From Anaerolineae bacterium (GTDB taxonomy: Bacteria; Chloroflexota; Anaerolineae; 4572-78; J111): a stretch of DNA of 64,000 bases. The notes beneath the pieces were generated by a model. That model ran no database searches. It was not told the DNA's origin and saw nothing but the letters and a program-made list of their open reading frames with translations. Of this stretch, positions 24,405-33,618 are shown piece by piece (the first letter of the stretch is position 1; every line of letters starts with the position of its first letter). The position numbers and the translations under genes were made by a program. Location of the stretch: the NCBI GenBank assembly GCA_023382535.1, contig JAHDWA010000006.1, positions 1 through 64,000 on the forward strand, in the 5' to 3' direction.

Positions 24405-25550
24405 TTAGTGCCACTGTTGCAGGGGGTGTTCGAGCGGCAAGGTCAGACTTTGTTGAAACGCTTTTGGCAGCGAAGGCCCATAACTCACTCGCCGGTGCAA
24501 TTCAGGCAGGAGTTTGACCCCGGCCTCGAAATCAATGATGCGGTTAATCAAATAAAACAGATACATGGTTGTCAGCCAGTTGGTGAATTCCTGTTTGGAG
24601 GCCAAATGCGCTTTCATATTGAGCATGACCCATGAAAAATGCGCCCAAACGTCGAAACAGGTGGAACAATCGCGGGTTTCGCCGATGCAGCAGCGCCGGG
24701 TTGACTTGAGATCGGGATTGTAGGCGCGAAAGTGAGGGTTGTAAGGTTTGCCGTTGTGGATGCGTTCTTGATTAACTTCATTGTCGGCGCTGATGCTACA
24801 GCAAACCTCGTAACCCCACTCTTCCCGGTAGAGCCGGCCGCTGGAAACCACCTGGCTGAGGTAAGAAGAGAGCAAAATTCGTTCGGGATAGCGCTCAATC
24901 ATCCGGTTGATTTGACGGCGAACCTCCTCAAAGCCGTGGTGGTGATCCACCTCGCCGCCTTTGTGGGACAAATCCCCGTAAAAATTAAAGAGAACGTAGT
25001 TGCCGTTGGCTACACACTGCTCTACCACGCTCTCGATCTGGTGAGCGTTGCCGGCGGTGGTGGTGTAATACCATAAAACACGCGGGTCGTCTTTGTAATT
25101 CTGCAATCCCCTGGCAAAAACGTCCGTTTTACCGCTGCCGCGTAAAACAATGTCAGTCGCATGATCGCCCCAAACTGAAACGGCGATCGGCATGTTCTCA
25201 AAGCCTGCGTAGGGAATCCGGCGCAGCCCGTTGGTGACGACCATCATCCAGAAGTTATCGTAAATCTTCTTGAGCCGGGACAGCATCAGGCTGGGTTCGC
25301 CGCCGGCCACCGAAACAAAATTAGTCCCGCGCCTTTTCTCGCGTTCAATGAAAGCATCGAATTCCGCTTCGTCACGGGGCGCCTTGTTTTTGTCCATATC
25401 CTCGGCAAAGAAGTAACAGCCCTGGCAGCGGATGTTACAAACGTGGGTGATATCAACCAGGATAGATTTGAGCGGCCCAGCCTGCCGAATCTGGCTGTAC
25501 ATCTGCTTCAGAAAAGGATCCTGCAAATACTCCTTTAATTGTCCGGCCAC
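24405..25550 (-). CDS. radical SAM protein of unknown substrate
   Basis: 381 residues from a GTG start at 25550 preceded by a G-rich Shine-Dalgarno. The radical SAM cluster motif is Cys-x3-Cys-x2-Cys (CNIRCQGCYF, about 38-47), followed by the SAM-binding GGEPS. A second group of Cys lies in the C-terminal third (EVCCS, RRCCIGE, DCSTCF), which may bind an auxiliary iron-sulfur cluster as in SPASM or Twitch proteins. The layout resembles the HpnH/viperin-like wing of the superfamily more than peptide-modifying enzymes, but the exact family was not recognised. No precursor peptide or partner gene is adjacent, so the substrate is unknown. It stands alone between the large kinase gene and a divergent small membrane-protein gene. 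Confidence 0.8.
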   Translation of the reverse strand: MAGQLKEYLQDPFLKQMYSQIRQAGPLKSILVDITHVCNIRCQGCYFFAEDMDKNKAPRDEAEFDAFIEREKRRGTNFVSVAGGEPSLMLSRLKKIYDNFWMMVVTNGLRRIPYAGFENMPIAVSVWGDHATDIVLRGSGKTDVFARGLQNYKDDPRVLWYYTTTAGNAHQIESVVEQCVANGNYVLFNFYGDLSHKGGEVDHHHGFEEVRRQINRMIERYPERILLSSYLSQVVSSGRLYREEWGYEVCCSISADNEVNQERIHNGKPYNPHFRAYNPDLKSTRRCCIGETRDCSTCFDVWAHFSWVMLNMKAHLASKQEFTNWLTTMYLFYLINRIIDFEAGVKLLPELHRRVSYGPSLPKAFQQSLTLPLEHPLQQWH

Positions 25551-25833
25551 GGTTCCCCCCTATTATGTTCTAAAAATTATAGAAAGTTGGACGCGGAAAA
25601 ATCTTTAACATTCTAACTTTTTTTTAATAATTTACAAGATGAGAACAAGAAATTCCTTCTATTTGGTTTCTAAATTTAGCTGCCGGAAGAAACGTCAATC
25701 TTGCGGTTTCCCTACGCTTAACCGTCGCCCGGATTGGTGGTTAAATATGGGTTTATAGGCCGGAACTTGCTTTTGCCTCGTGGTAATATGCGGGTGTAAA
25801 ATGCGGGTGGGAAACCTGAGGGAGGATTCGCGC

Positions 25834-26043
25834 ATGCTCAACAGTCCAAATAACGTAACCGTTCAACTCACCTGGCAGGCGCTCTTGTGGCGTTTGCTTT
25901 TGACACTTTTGCTTCTATTGGCCCTGGCCGGTCCCGGCTTGACTCTTTTCCGTAGTGTTACCAATCGTTCAGGCACGCAAACTCTGCCCCGCTTGAGCCA
26001 CCAAGTAGAGGATGGGGAGTTGCAGATAGAGGGCAGCAGGTAA
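25834..26043 (+). CDS. small single-pass membrane protein
   Basis: 69 residues from the ATG at 25834, chosen because GGAGG lies eight bases upstream; an upstream ATG at 25780 has no such signal. One strong hydrophobic helix spans about residues 14-40 (WRLLLTLLLLLALAGPGLTL). No family was recognised. It ends in the short repeats that precede the GH3 gene and may be an upstream membrane partner of that gene. The short, simple sequence makes the call tentative. Confidence 0.45.
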   Translation: MLNSPNNVTVQLTWQALLWRLLLTLLLLLALAGPGLTLFRSVTNRSGTQTLPRLSHQVEDGELQIEGSR

Positions 26044-26129
26044 CAGATGGAAGATAGTAGACTATCCGCCATTCGCCATTCGCCATTCGCTCATTTGGCT
26101 CAACGATAGGCTGCAAGTATTATGCTGGC

Positions 26130-29012
26130 ATGAGTTCCTTGCGACGTTATTTATTATTAATTGTTATTATTCTCTGTCTCTTACCAACCTCACTTCCGGC
26201 GACGCCGCCGTTAGCCCAAGCCCAATCCTCCGACCCTGTGGCGGAAATCATGAGCCGCATGTCTGTCGAGGATAAGGTTGGGCAGCTTTTTATCGTTCCT
26301 TTTTCCGGTCCAAATGCCAATCCTGACTCCGATATTTACCAGCTCCTGACCGAATACAAGGTCGGCGGGGTCATTCTGTTGGCTTCCAACAGCAACTTCA
26401 ATAACGACGCCTCAGCCCCGCGCCAAATTGCCGAACTAACCAACAGCCTCAAAACAACCGCTTTCAATACCAATGGCATTCCCCTGTTTGTGGCCATTGA
26501 CCAGGAAGGCGACGCCTATCCTTACACCCGCATCACCGGCGGGGTCACGCCCATTCCCAGCCAGATGGCTATTGGCGCTACCTGGGACCTCGACAAAGCC
26601 GAAGCGGTCGGCCAGATTGTCGGCGAGGAACTGTCGGCGATGGGGATCAATTTGCTGCTTGGTCCCGGCCTGGACGTGCTGAACGATCCCCGGCCGACGG
26701 GTGTAGGCGACATCGGCATCCGCGTCTTTGGCGGCGACCCGTTCTGGGTCAGCCAGATGGGCCGGGCCTACATTCGCGGGATTCATCTGGGCAGTAATGG
26801 CCGGGTAGGGACGGTGGCCAAACACTTCCCCGGCCACGGCGGCAGCGACCGCCTGCCCGACCTCGAAGTGGCGACGGTAGACAAGTCTTTGCAGGAGCTG
26901 CAGCGGATCGAACTGCCGCCTTTTTTCCACGTTACGGCTAACCTGGCGGACCATCCGGTCTATCCCTCGGATGACCAACTCGGTGTGGCCGATGCGCTGA
27001 TGTCCAGCCACATTCGCTACCGGGGCTTTCAAGGCGACATTCGCCAGTTTACCGTGCCGATCAGTTTCGATGCCGAGGGGATGCGAACCTTGATGTCCCT
27101 GCCGGAGATTGCCCCCTGGCGGGAGCAGGGGGGCCTGATTATTAGCGACGCCCTGGGCGTGCCGGCGGTGCGCAAACATTATGACCCCTCGCTGCAGCAG
27201 TTTCCCCACCGGCGCATTGCCAAAGAGGCCTTTTTGGCCGGCAACGATGTGCTCAGCCTGGTTCAGTTTGCCCTGAAGTCCCTCTGGCAGGATCAGTTTC
27301 CGAATATCAAGGATACGATTTTCTTTTTTCGAACCGAATACCTCAACAATCCGACCTTTGCCAAGCAGGTTGACGCCTCGGTTGAGCGCATCTTGCGGCT
27401 CAAACTAAAGCTCTATCCCCAACCCGGCCTTGACGCGCTCAATGTTGATCCGGGCCGCGCCTTAGAAGTGACCAGCCAAACCCGGCCGGTCATCAACGAT
27501 ATTGCCCGCCAGAGTTTAACCTTGTTGTATCCCTCGCTGAACGAGCTGCGCCAGCGTCTGCCGCAGCCGCCGCGCCCCGATGAAAAAATCCTGATTGTCA
27601 GCGACACCCGGCTGGTGCGCGAGTGCTTCACCGACAACTGCCAGCCCAGCGAAATCCTGCCGCGCACGGCGGTGCAGGATACGATCTTGCGGCTCTATGG
27701 GCCGGGCGCCAGCGGCCAGATCCAACCGGAGCAAATCAGCACCATCACCTTTTCCGAGCTGAAATTGGCCCTGGGCGGCGTTTTGACGCCCCCGCCGGAG
27801 CCGGTCCCCTCCGACCAGCCCAATCCGGTCATGCAGCTTTCGCCCGATGAAGTCCGCACCCGGATTCAGGAGGCCAACTGGCTCATTTTTGCGGCGCTGG
27901 ATGTGAACACCAGCCGCTTTGGCGACTCTGACGCCCTAAAACTTTTCCTGGCCCAGGAAAGCGGCATCCTGCGTGACAAAACGAGCGTTGTCCTGGCTCT
28001 CAACGCGCCGTATTATCTGGATACCACCGAAATTACCAAGCTGACCGCCTATTTTGGCGTTTACAGTAAAACCGCGCCCCACATCGAAGCGGCAGTGCGC
28101 GCCCTGTTTGGCGAAGCCGAGTTTCCGGGCGACTCGCCTGTGTCCATTGAAGGGATCGGCTATCGCCTGGTGGATGTGCTCGCGCCTGACCCGGATCAGG
28201 ACCTCTTGATTGAAACCGTCGAGACGATGCCGGAGAGTAACATTGCCCCGGTCACAGTCAAGGTGCGGGTGGGACCGATTGTAGACCACAACGGCCACCT
28301 CGTGCCGGATGGCACGCCGGTGGAGATAAAAGCCACCCTCAACCAACTGCAACTGACGGCGGAAACAGCGCCCACCCAGGTTGGCCTCGCTGAGGCAACC
28401 CTGACCTTGAGGGAACCGGGCGAAATTGAGATTTTTGCAGTGGCCGGTCAGCTCGTGAATTCCCAAAAAATCAGGGTGGCGGTGCTGGCTCCTCCGACCG
28501 CCACCTTTACCCCGGAGGTGCCTTCGCCGACCCCCAGCCCCACTTCTCCGCCGCCCTCAACCCCTACGCCCGCGCCGACCCAGACCCCCGCCCCGACGCC
28601 CGTCGTCATTGACAATCCTCCCCCGCCCCCGGCGGCGACAACCGCGCTGCCGGCCAATCTCCGGTCTCTAAACGAGGTGGACCTGCTCTCGGCTTTGGGT
28701 GCAACCCTGCTGGCCGGGCTGCTCGGCTTTTGGCTGGGCCAGCAAGCCCGCAAACCCCTCTCGCGCCGGGTCCGCCTGGGCCTATGGACGCTGATCGGCG
28801 GCCTGCTGGCCTACCTGCTCTACGGCGCGGGCTGGCTTCGTCCCGAGCAGTGGTTGTTGGAGCAGCCGGATATATTGGCGGGACATTTGGCCGTAGCCGG
28901 AATGGCTTTTGTGTTTGGTTTGGCTGCCCTGGGCTTGAGCGGGCGAAGCGACCGCCGACTGCTGAGTGCGAAGCCTCCCCTTGGGACCGCCGACCGCCGC
29001 AAGAGTGGATAG
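26130..29012 (+). CDS. secreted glycoside hydrolase family 3 enzyme (NagZ-like) with C-terminal membrane helices
   Basis: 960 residues. Signal peptide 1-31 (ends AQAQ). The GH3 N-terminal barrel follows, with the NagZ-type motif KHFPGHGGSD (231-240), whose His is the acid/base in this branch, and the nucleophile Asp340 in LIISDALG. This indicates beta-N-acetylhexosaminidase-like activity, possibly on peptidoglycan or chitin fragments. A second domain follows (to about 640), then an Ig-like domain (about 690-775), a Thr-Pro/Pro linker (780-830) and three predicted membrane helices (about 845-865, 880-905, 918-938). The enzyme would therefore be held at the outer face of the membrane. NagZ proteins normally lack the extra domains. 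The ATG at 26130 has only a weak ribosome-binding site. The gene is convergent with the kinase gene downstream. Confidence 0.88.
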   Translation: MSSLRRYLLLIVIILCLLPTSLPATPPLAQAQSSDPVAEIMSRMSVEDKVGQLFIVPFSGPNANPDSDIYQLLTEYKVGGVILLASNSNFNNDASAPRQIAELTNSLKTTAFNTNGIPLFVAIDQEGDAYPYTRITGGVTPIPSQMAIGATWDLDKAEAVGQIVGEELSAMGINLLLGPGLDVLNDPRPTGVGDIGIRVFGGDPFWVSQMGRAYIRGIHLGSNGRVGTVAKHFPGHGGSDRLPDLEVATVDKSLQELQRIELPPFFHVTANLADHPVYPSDDQLGVADALMSSHIRYRGFQGDIRQFTVPISFDAEGMRTLMSLPEIAPWREQGGLIISDALGVPAVRKHYDPSLQQFPHRRIAKEAFLAGNDVLSLVQFALKSLWQDQFPNIKDTIFFFRTEYLNNPTFAKQVDASVERILRLKLKLYPQPGLDALNVDPGRALEVTSQTRPVINDIARQSLTLLYPSLNELRQRLPQPPRPDEKILIVSDTRLVRECFTDNCQPSEILPRTAVQDTILRLYGPGASGQIQPEQISTITFSELKLALGGVLTPPPEPVPSDQPNPVMQLSPDEVRTRIQEANWLIFAALDVNTSRFGDSDALKLFLAQESGILRDKTSVVLALNAPYYLDTTEITKLTAYFGVYSKTAPHIEAAVRALFGEAEFPGDSPVSIEGIGYRLVDVLAPDPDQDLLIETVETMPESNIAPVTVKVRVGPIVDHNGHLVPDGTPVEIKATLNQLQLTAETAPTQVGLAEATLTLREPGEIEIFAVAGQLVNSQKIRVAVLAPPTATFTPEVPSPTPSPTSPPPSTPTPAPTQTPAPTPVVIDNPPPPPAATTALPANLRSLNEVDLLSALGATLLAGLLGFWLGQQARKPLSRRVRLGLWTLIGGLLAYLLYGAGWLRPEQWLLEQPDILAGHLAVAGMAFVFGLAALGLSGRSDRRLLSAKPPLGTADRRKSG

Positions 29013-29133
29013 CGGAATAGCAGGCTGTTGGACAGTTTAACTTCTTCGGCCACCATCACCAAATAGTCAAACTATGGTCAGAAATAAGTCCAACATTTTG
29101 CATCAAACTGTCGTTCCATGAGAGGTATCATTA

Positions 29134-29221
29134 TGATAGTGACAGGTATTTACCTGTCGCTCGTACAGAACCGGGTTAACCCGGACAACTATGGGTGTCA
29201 GTTTCAAAACTGACACTATCA
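29134..29221. repeat. cloverleaf-like nested inverted-repeat element
   Basis: Outer arms TGATAGTG (29134-29141) and CACTATCA (29214-29221) enclose three palindromes in a row: GACAGGTA-TT-TACCTGTC (29141-29158), CCGGGTTAACCCGG (29171-29184) and GTGTCAGTTT-CA-AAACTGACAC (29195-29216). It fills the gap between convergent genes. Confidence 0.7.
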
Positions 29222-29245
29222 CCAGATGATGAGGTCCCTCAATGC

Positions 29246-30232
29246 CTACGAGTTAAAGGTGATCCACCATGAAGCCGCCAGCAAAACCAGCGCCACCGCC
29301 ACCAACCACCAATTCTCAGCCAGGCTGGCGCGCCAATCGTCGCCCGAAAGTTTGCCAGCGCCCATTGGTAAGGTAGAATCAGAACTGTGCAGGATGTGCC
29401 GCCACAAGGCCACCGAGGCCGGGCGGTCTTTGGGGTGGGGAGCCATGGCCAGGGTAATGGCTTCGGCCACGCCCGGCGAAACAGCGGGATTGATCTGCTG
29501 CGCCGGCGGCAGCGACTCCGGCACGAGGAAGCGCTCCTGGGCGCTGGCCGGCGTGTTGCCGGTGAGCAAGTGATACAGCGTTGCGCCTAAGGCGTACAGG
29601 TCCGAGCGGGCGTCGGTGTGGCCCAGGTGATCTACGTACTGTTCCAGGGGAGCGTAGGGCAGGCTGCCGGCCCCTTGCAGGCCGGTCAGGGTGCTGGGAT
29701 CGTCGGGATCGAGCGGCTTGACCAGGCCAAAATCAACCAGCTTGAGCCGGCCTTCGGGGGTCAGCTTGATGTTGGCCGGTTTAATATCGCGGTGGAGCAC
29801 CGGCGGCTGGCGGGAGTGGAGATAGCTCAGGGTGTCGCACAGTTGGTCGGTCCAGCCGAGCACGACCATCTCATCCAGAAAACGGGCTTCCCGGCGCACA
29901 TCGTTGACAATTTCAAGCAGGTTTTGGCCGGGCACGTAATCCATAACCAGGTAGTCGCGCTCGCCAATCGAGAAAAAGTCGCTGACTTTGGGCAGGCCGG
30001 GGTGGTCCAGCCGGGCCAGGGTCGAGGCTTCCTGGAAAAATTGTTTGCGCGCGGCCTGAGCGACTTCCTGATTGAGGGTGGGCAGAGGAAACGTTTCCTT
30101 GATGGCGCATTGGCGCCCTTCCAGCCGGTTGTCGTCGGCCAGGTAGACCGCACCCATCCCGCCCGCGCCAATCAGGCCCACAATTTTGTACCGTTCGCGC
30201 AGGATTTCGCCAGGTTGCAGATTGGCCGGCAA
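29246..30232 (-). CDS. membrane-anchored Ser/Thr protein kinase
   Basis: 328 residues from a TTG at 30232, chosen because GGAGGA lies just upstream and because the family begins at about this point; a longer reading frame to 30298 runs through intergenic repeats. Hanks-type kinase motifs are complete: glycine loop GAGGMGAVY (22-30), Lys45, HRDIKPAN (147-154), DFG (167-169). One C-terminal membrane helix (WWLVAVALVLLAASWW) ends the protein with almost nothing outside, so it is a tail-anchored kinase facing the cytoplasm. The divergent neighbour is an FHA-domain regulator, whose phosphothreonine-binding domain makes it an obvious candidate substrate. Confidence 0.9.
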   Translation of the reverse strand: MPANLQPGEILRERYKIVGLIGAGGMGAVYLADDNRLEGRQCAIKETFPLPTLNQEVAQAARKQFFQEASTLARLDHPGLPKVSDFFSIGERDYLVMDYVPGQNLLEIVNDVRREARFLDEMVVLGWTDQLCDTLSYLHSRQPPVLHRDIKPANIKLTPEGRLKLVDFGLVKPLDPDDPSTLTGLQGAGSLPYAPLEQYVDHLGHTDARSDLYALGATLYHLLTGNTPASAQERFLVPESLPPAQQINPAVSPGVAEAITLAMAPHPKDRPASVALWRHILHSSDSTLPMGAGKLSGDDWRASLAENWWLVAVALVLLAASWWITFNS

Positions 30233-30267
30233 GGGAGTTCCTCCAAGAAGGGTCAGCAGCCAGTAGT

Positions 30268-30300
30268 CAGTGGTCAGTGATAACTGTTCACTGATCACTG
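30268..30300. repeat. inverted repeat between divergent kinase and FHA genes
   Basis: CAGTGGTCAGTGA and TCACTGATCACTG pair with one mismatch across TAACTGT. It belongs to the CAGTCAGT-type intergenic repeat family, but its place between divergent promoters could also make it a regulatory site. Confidence 0.5.
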
Positions 30301-30347
30301 GCCTTAGAGTATCCCAATCTCAAATTACTGTCAAGCAGGAGAAGATG

Positions 30348-31010
30348 ATGAGAAATTTGGAAACCGAACAGGCGCTTTTGATCTGGAAAGAGGGCGACCT
30401 GATCAAAGATCAATGGATTTTGAACGACTCGGAGCAGGAGATCACGATTGGCCGTTCCCCCGATTGTGTGGTCAGCATCCCGGTGCGCTGGATTTCGCGC
30501 CTGCACGCGGTGCTGCGCCGCCAGGGGGGCCAATTTGTGCTGGAGGACAGCGGCAGCAAGAATGGGGTCTTTGTCAATGGCCAGCGCGTGCTCAAGCCGC
30601 GCCCGCTCAACGACGGCGACGTCATTCAACTCGCTCCCAACCTGGAGCTGATATATGTGGACAGCGAAGCCACTGCCCCGCTGCCCGGCCAGAAGGGACT
30701 GGGGCTGCACATTGACCACTCGGAGCGGCAAATTTACGTCCACGGCCAGCTATTGACCCCGCCCCTGAGCAATCAACAGTACCAGCTTTTAGCCATGCTG
30801 GCCGAGCGGCCGGGCAAGGTCTACAGCCGGGCTGAGGTCATCGAGGCGGCCTGGCCGGGTGAAGCCGCCGAGGGGGTCAGCGACGACGCCATTGACGCCC
30901 TGGTCCGCCGCCTGCGCCAGCGCCTGGCCGAAATTGACCCAGACCATGAATTCATCGTGACCGTGCGCGGCTACGGTTTCCGCCTGGATACGGGCGGAAG
31001 CAATCCTTAA
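30348..31010 (+). CDS. FHA - winged-helix transcriptional regulator
   Basis: 220 residues from the ATG at 30348 (an adjacent ATG at 30345 is too close to AGGAGA at 30337-30342). Residues about 12-100 are a forkhead-associated domain with all phosphothreonine-binding residues (Arg36 of GRS, Ser50, His53, Asn72 of SKNG). Residues about 125-215 are an OmpR/PhoB-type winged helix (GKVYSRAEVIEAAWP; VDALVRRLRQRL-like recognition helix; VRGYGFRL). No receiver domain is present, so control would come from protein binding through FHA. It is divergent from a membrane Ser/Thr kinase; the GH44 gene follows after 33 nt and may be a target or operon member. Confidence 0.9.
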   Translation: MRNLETEQALLIWKEGDLIKDQWILNDSEQEITIGRSPDCVVSIPVRWISRLHAVLRRQGGQFVLEDSGSKNGVFVNGQRVLKPRPLNDGDVIQLAPNLELIYVDSEATAPLPGQKGLGLHIDHSERQIYVHGQLLTPPLSNQQYQLLAMLAERPGKVYSRAEVIEAAWPGEAAEGVSDDAIDALVRRLRQRLAEIDPDHEFIVTVRGYGFRLDTGGSNP

Positions 31011-31021
31011 AAGATAGACCT

Positions 31022-31038
31022 GTATGCGGGGGGCATAC
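31022..31038 (+). promoter_or_regulatory. hairpin directly before GH44 start
   Basis: GTATGC-GGGGG-GCATAC lies six bases before the ATG at 31044. It occupies the ribosome-binding region and could limit translation. Confidence 0.4.
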
Positions 31039-31043
31039 CTGCC

Positions 31044-32828
31044 ATGTTTAATAAAGCAATTACCCTGGCCTTGGTTTTAACTGCGTTGATAGGGACGATG
31101 CTGGTGGTTTCGCCGCCCGGCGTGGCCCAGGAACCCATCACTGCCGCTGCTGTTACCCTCAGCGTAAATGTCGCGGCCAATCGCAAACCGATCAGTCCCT
31201 ATATTTACGGCCTCAACTTTGCCAAAGCGTCCTTTGCCGCCGAGATAGACCTGCCGGTGCGCCGCTGGGGCGGCAATCATACTACCCGTTACAACTGGCA
31301 GGGCAATTATATGAATCACGGTTCGGACTGGTTCTTCCACAACAACACCCACTACGACTCCTACACCGGGAACAATCAAACCGCCGACCAGTGGGTTAAC
31401 CAGAACAAGCAGACCGGCGCTGACTCGCTCATCACCATCCCGATGACCGGCTACGTCGCTAAGGACGGCAACCGAAACACCTGTGGCTTCAATTTTCCCA
31501 AATACCAACCTCAGGATGATGTGGATGATGAGGATGGTTACCCCAATTGCGGCAATGGCTTGAATGGGGGCGTGCCCATCACCGGCAACAATCCGCTTGA
31601 TACCAGTATGGTCGTCAACCCGTCGTTTGTAACGGGCTGGGTAAACCATCTAAAAGCCACACACGGCGCGGCCAATGCCGGTGGGATCAGGTTCTATGCC
31701 CTCGACAACGAGCCGGAACTGTGGAGCGAGACGCATCGCGATGTTCACCCCAATGCGCTCCGGTACGACGAGTTAATCAACCGCTCCTTGACTTACGGCG
31801 CGGCCATCAAAGCCGCCGACCCCGCCGCCCAAATTTTTGGCTATGCTTCGTTTGGCTGGTCAGGCTATTGGTATTCTAAATACGATGTGGAGCAGGCCGA
31901 GCAAAATGGCTATACTTATTTTCCCGATTACGCTACGCATGGCAATCAGTATCAGGTCGCCTGGTATCTGCGGCAGATGTGCCAGTATGAGCAGGCGAAT
32001 AATCGGCGTTTGCTGGATTACCTGGACCTGCACTTTTACCCGCAAAACGGGGTAGACCTGACGCTGGCGGGCAATGCTGCTACGCAGGCGCTGCGCCTGC
32101 GCTCTACCCGCGCTTTGTGGGACCCTACCTACCGTGACGAAAGCTGGATTGGCGGCGACGACCAGCCCGCCGACTGGCGCTACGTGCGCCTCATCCCCCG
32201 CATGCGTGGCTGGGTGAACGCTCACTATCCCGGCACCAAATTAGCCCTCACCGAGTACAACTGGGGCGGGCTGGAGCATATCAACGGCGCGCTGGTCCAG
32301 GCCGACATTCTGGGTATTTTTGGGCGTGAAGGGCTGGACCTGGCCACCCTGTGGAACTACCCTGATACGAATACTAATCTCGGCTATGAAAACTTTGAAA
32401 CCCAACCTGGTGCGTATGCCTTCCGGCTCTACCGTAACTACGATGGCGCCGGCGGCAAGTTCGGCGATGTGAGTGTGAGCGCGGCCAGCGCCGACCAGAG
32501 CCAACTGGCTATTTACGCTGCCCAGCGCAGCAGCGACAGCGCCCTGACCCTGGTTATTATCAATAAAACCGGCGGGGCATTGACCGGAGATGTTTCATTA
32601 GCCGGATATACCCCGGCGGGCGCGGTGGCCCAGGTATTTCGTTACAGCGCTGCCAACCTCAATGCTATTGAGCAGTCCAACCAGCCGGTGAGCGCCGGCG
32701 GCTTCAGCGCCACTTTTCCGGCCAGTTCAATGACCCTGGTGGTCATTCCGGGCGCGTCAGCTTTTAACGCCTCAAAGTCGTATTTGCCCGTTGTGTCAAA
32801 GCCGTCGGGCCTAGCGTGCCCTGGTTAA
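31044..32828 (+). CDS. secreted glycoside hydrolase family 44 (endoglucanase/xyloglucanase)
   Basis: 594 residues. Signal peptide 1-29 (ends GVAQ). The (beta/alpha)8 core carries the marks of GH44: RRWGGNHTTRYNW near 75-88, the acid/base Glu223 in DNEPELW, and the nucleophile Glu404 in LTEYNWGG. A C-terminal beta domain of the usual GH44 kind completes it (about 480-580). GH44 enzymes cut internal beta-1,4 bonds of cellulose, xyloglucan or carboxymethylcellulose with retention. No carbohydrate-binding module or dockerin is seen. The final Ser-Lys-x-Tyr-Leu-Pro-Val motif (SKSYLPVV) is a short conserved-looking tail frequent at the ends of exported Chloroflexota proteins. It is downstream of, and close to, the FHA regulator. 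Confidence 0.92.
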   Translation: MFNKAITLALVLTALIGTMLVVSPPGVAQEPITAAAVTLSVNVAANRKPISPYIYGLNFAKASFAAEIDLPVRRWGGNHTTRYNWQGNYMNHGSDWFFHNNTHYDSYTGNNQTADQWVNQNKQTGADSLITIPMTGYVAKDGNRNTCGFNFPKYQPQDDVDDEDGYPNCGNGLNGGVPITGNNPLDTSMVVNPSFVTGWVNHLKATHGAANAGGIRFYALDNEPELWSETHRDVHPNALRYDELINRSLTYGAAIKAADPAAQIFGYASFGWSGYWYSKYDVEQAEQNGYTYFPDYATHGNQYQVAWYLRQMCQYEQANNRRLLDYLDLHFYPQNGVDLTLAGNAATQALRLRSTRALWDPTYRDESWIGGDDQPADWRYVRLIPRMRGWVNAHYPGTKLALTEYNWGGLEHINGALVQADILGIFGREGLDLATLWNYPDTNTNLGYENFETQPGAYAFRLYRNYDGAGGKFGDVSVSAASADQSQLAIYAAQRSSDSALTLVIINKTGGALTGDVSLAGYTPAGAVAQVFRYSAANLNAIEQSNQPVSAGGFSATFPASSMTLVVIPGASAFNASKSYLPVVSKPSGLACPG

Positions 32829-32984
32829 AGCGGGGGTAACGTATGAGGGGCAGCTTGACCTCGTAGCGTTAGGGGAGGTTTGACGCGCTGCCAACTGCTA
32901 CGGTATAATTTCCTTCACCGTAACCCAGCCTACAACTCGTTACCTGCAACCTGCTTCAGGATATGTCAGAGGAGACAGCAATTT

Positions 32985-33500
32985 ATGACGTACCTCAAAG
33001 AAGGCCGGCGTGCCCCAGGCAGCGAATGGCTCAAAAACCATCCCCATTTTCTGGAATGGTTTTATGACGTGTCCAAGCAGGTCATTGTTAAAATTTACCC
33101 CTGGCTGAAGCGGCTCAACCCCAGGTTTGCCGAAAAATTGATGATCCGGGGCGAAGAGATCAGCAAAGGCTGGATGTTCAACTGCCAGATGTGCGGCCAG
33201 TGTATTCTGCACAGCACCGGCATGACCTGCCCCATGACCTGCCCCAAAAATCTGCGCAATGGGCCGTGCGGCGGCGTCCGGGCCAACGGTCACTGTGAGG
33301 TTATTCCTGAACTGCCCTGCATCTGGGTGCAGGCCTGGGAGCGCAGCCGGCAAATGCCCACGTACGGCCATGAAATGCACTGGATTCAGCCGCCGGTCAA
33401 TCGAGCCTTGCAGGGTACCTCGGCCTGGATCAATTTGATCGAAAAGGTGGACATCGAAACGCCGCCGGGTTGGAAACTGGCGGAAATTAATTGTGAATAG
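32985..33500 (+). CDS. metV: MetV-type methylenetetrahydrofolate reductase partner
   Basis: 171 residues from the ATG at 32985 with AGAGGAGA upstream; a longer frame to 32880 lacks such a signal. It contains the Cys-rich MTHFR C-terminal-type domain (CQMCGQCILHSTG, then CPMTCPKNLRNGPCGG, later HCEV), expected to bind an iron-sulfur cluster or zinc. In acetogens and related anaerobes MetV forms the electron-accepting partner of MetF for reduction of methylene-THF without NADH specificity. The metF gene follows 118 nt downstream on the same strand, which supports this reading. Confidence 0.85.
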   Translation: MTYLKEGRRAPGSEWLKNHPHFLEWFYDVSKQVIVKIYPWLKRLNPRFAEKLMIRGEEISKGWMFNCQMCGQCILHSTGMTCPMTCPKNLRNGPCGGVRANGHCEVIPELPCIWVQAWERSRQMPTYGHEMHWIQPPVNRALQGTSAWINLIEKVDIETPPGWKLAEINCE

Positions 33501-33618
33501 TGAATAGCCAATTATTAATTGTTAAGGAAATACTCTGCCCCGTTCACAATTCATTATTCATGATTCAGAATTCATAATTTATCAGTTTCATCAGTTCTTT
33601 TTTCTACAGGAGTTCAAG

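Noticed and set aside
26436..27209. 257-residue minus-strand ORF
   Set aside because: Antisense shadow of the GH3 catalytic domain.
30233..30298. N-terminal extension of the tail-anchored kinase
   Set aside because: This stretch is made of intergenic repeats; TTG at 30232 has a good Shine-Dalgarno and fits the family start.
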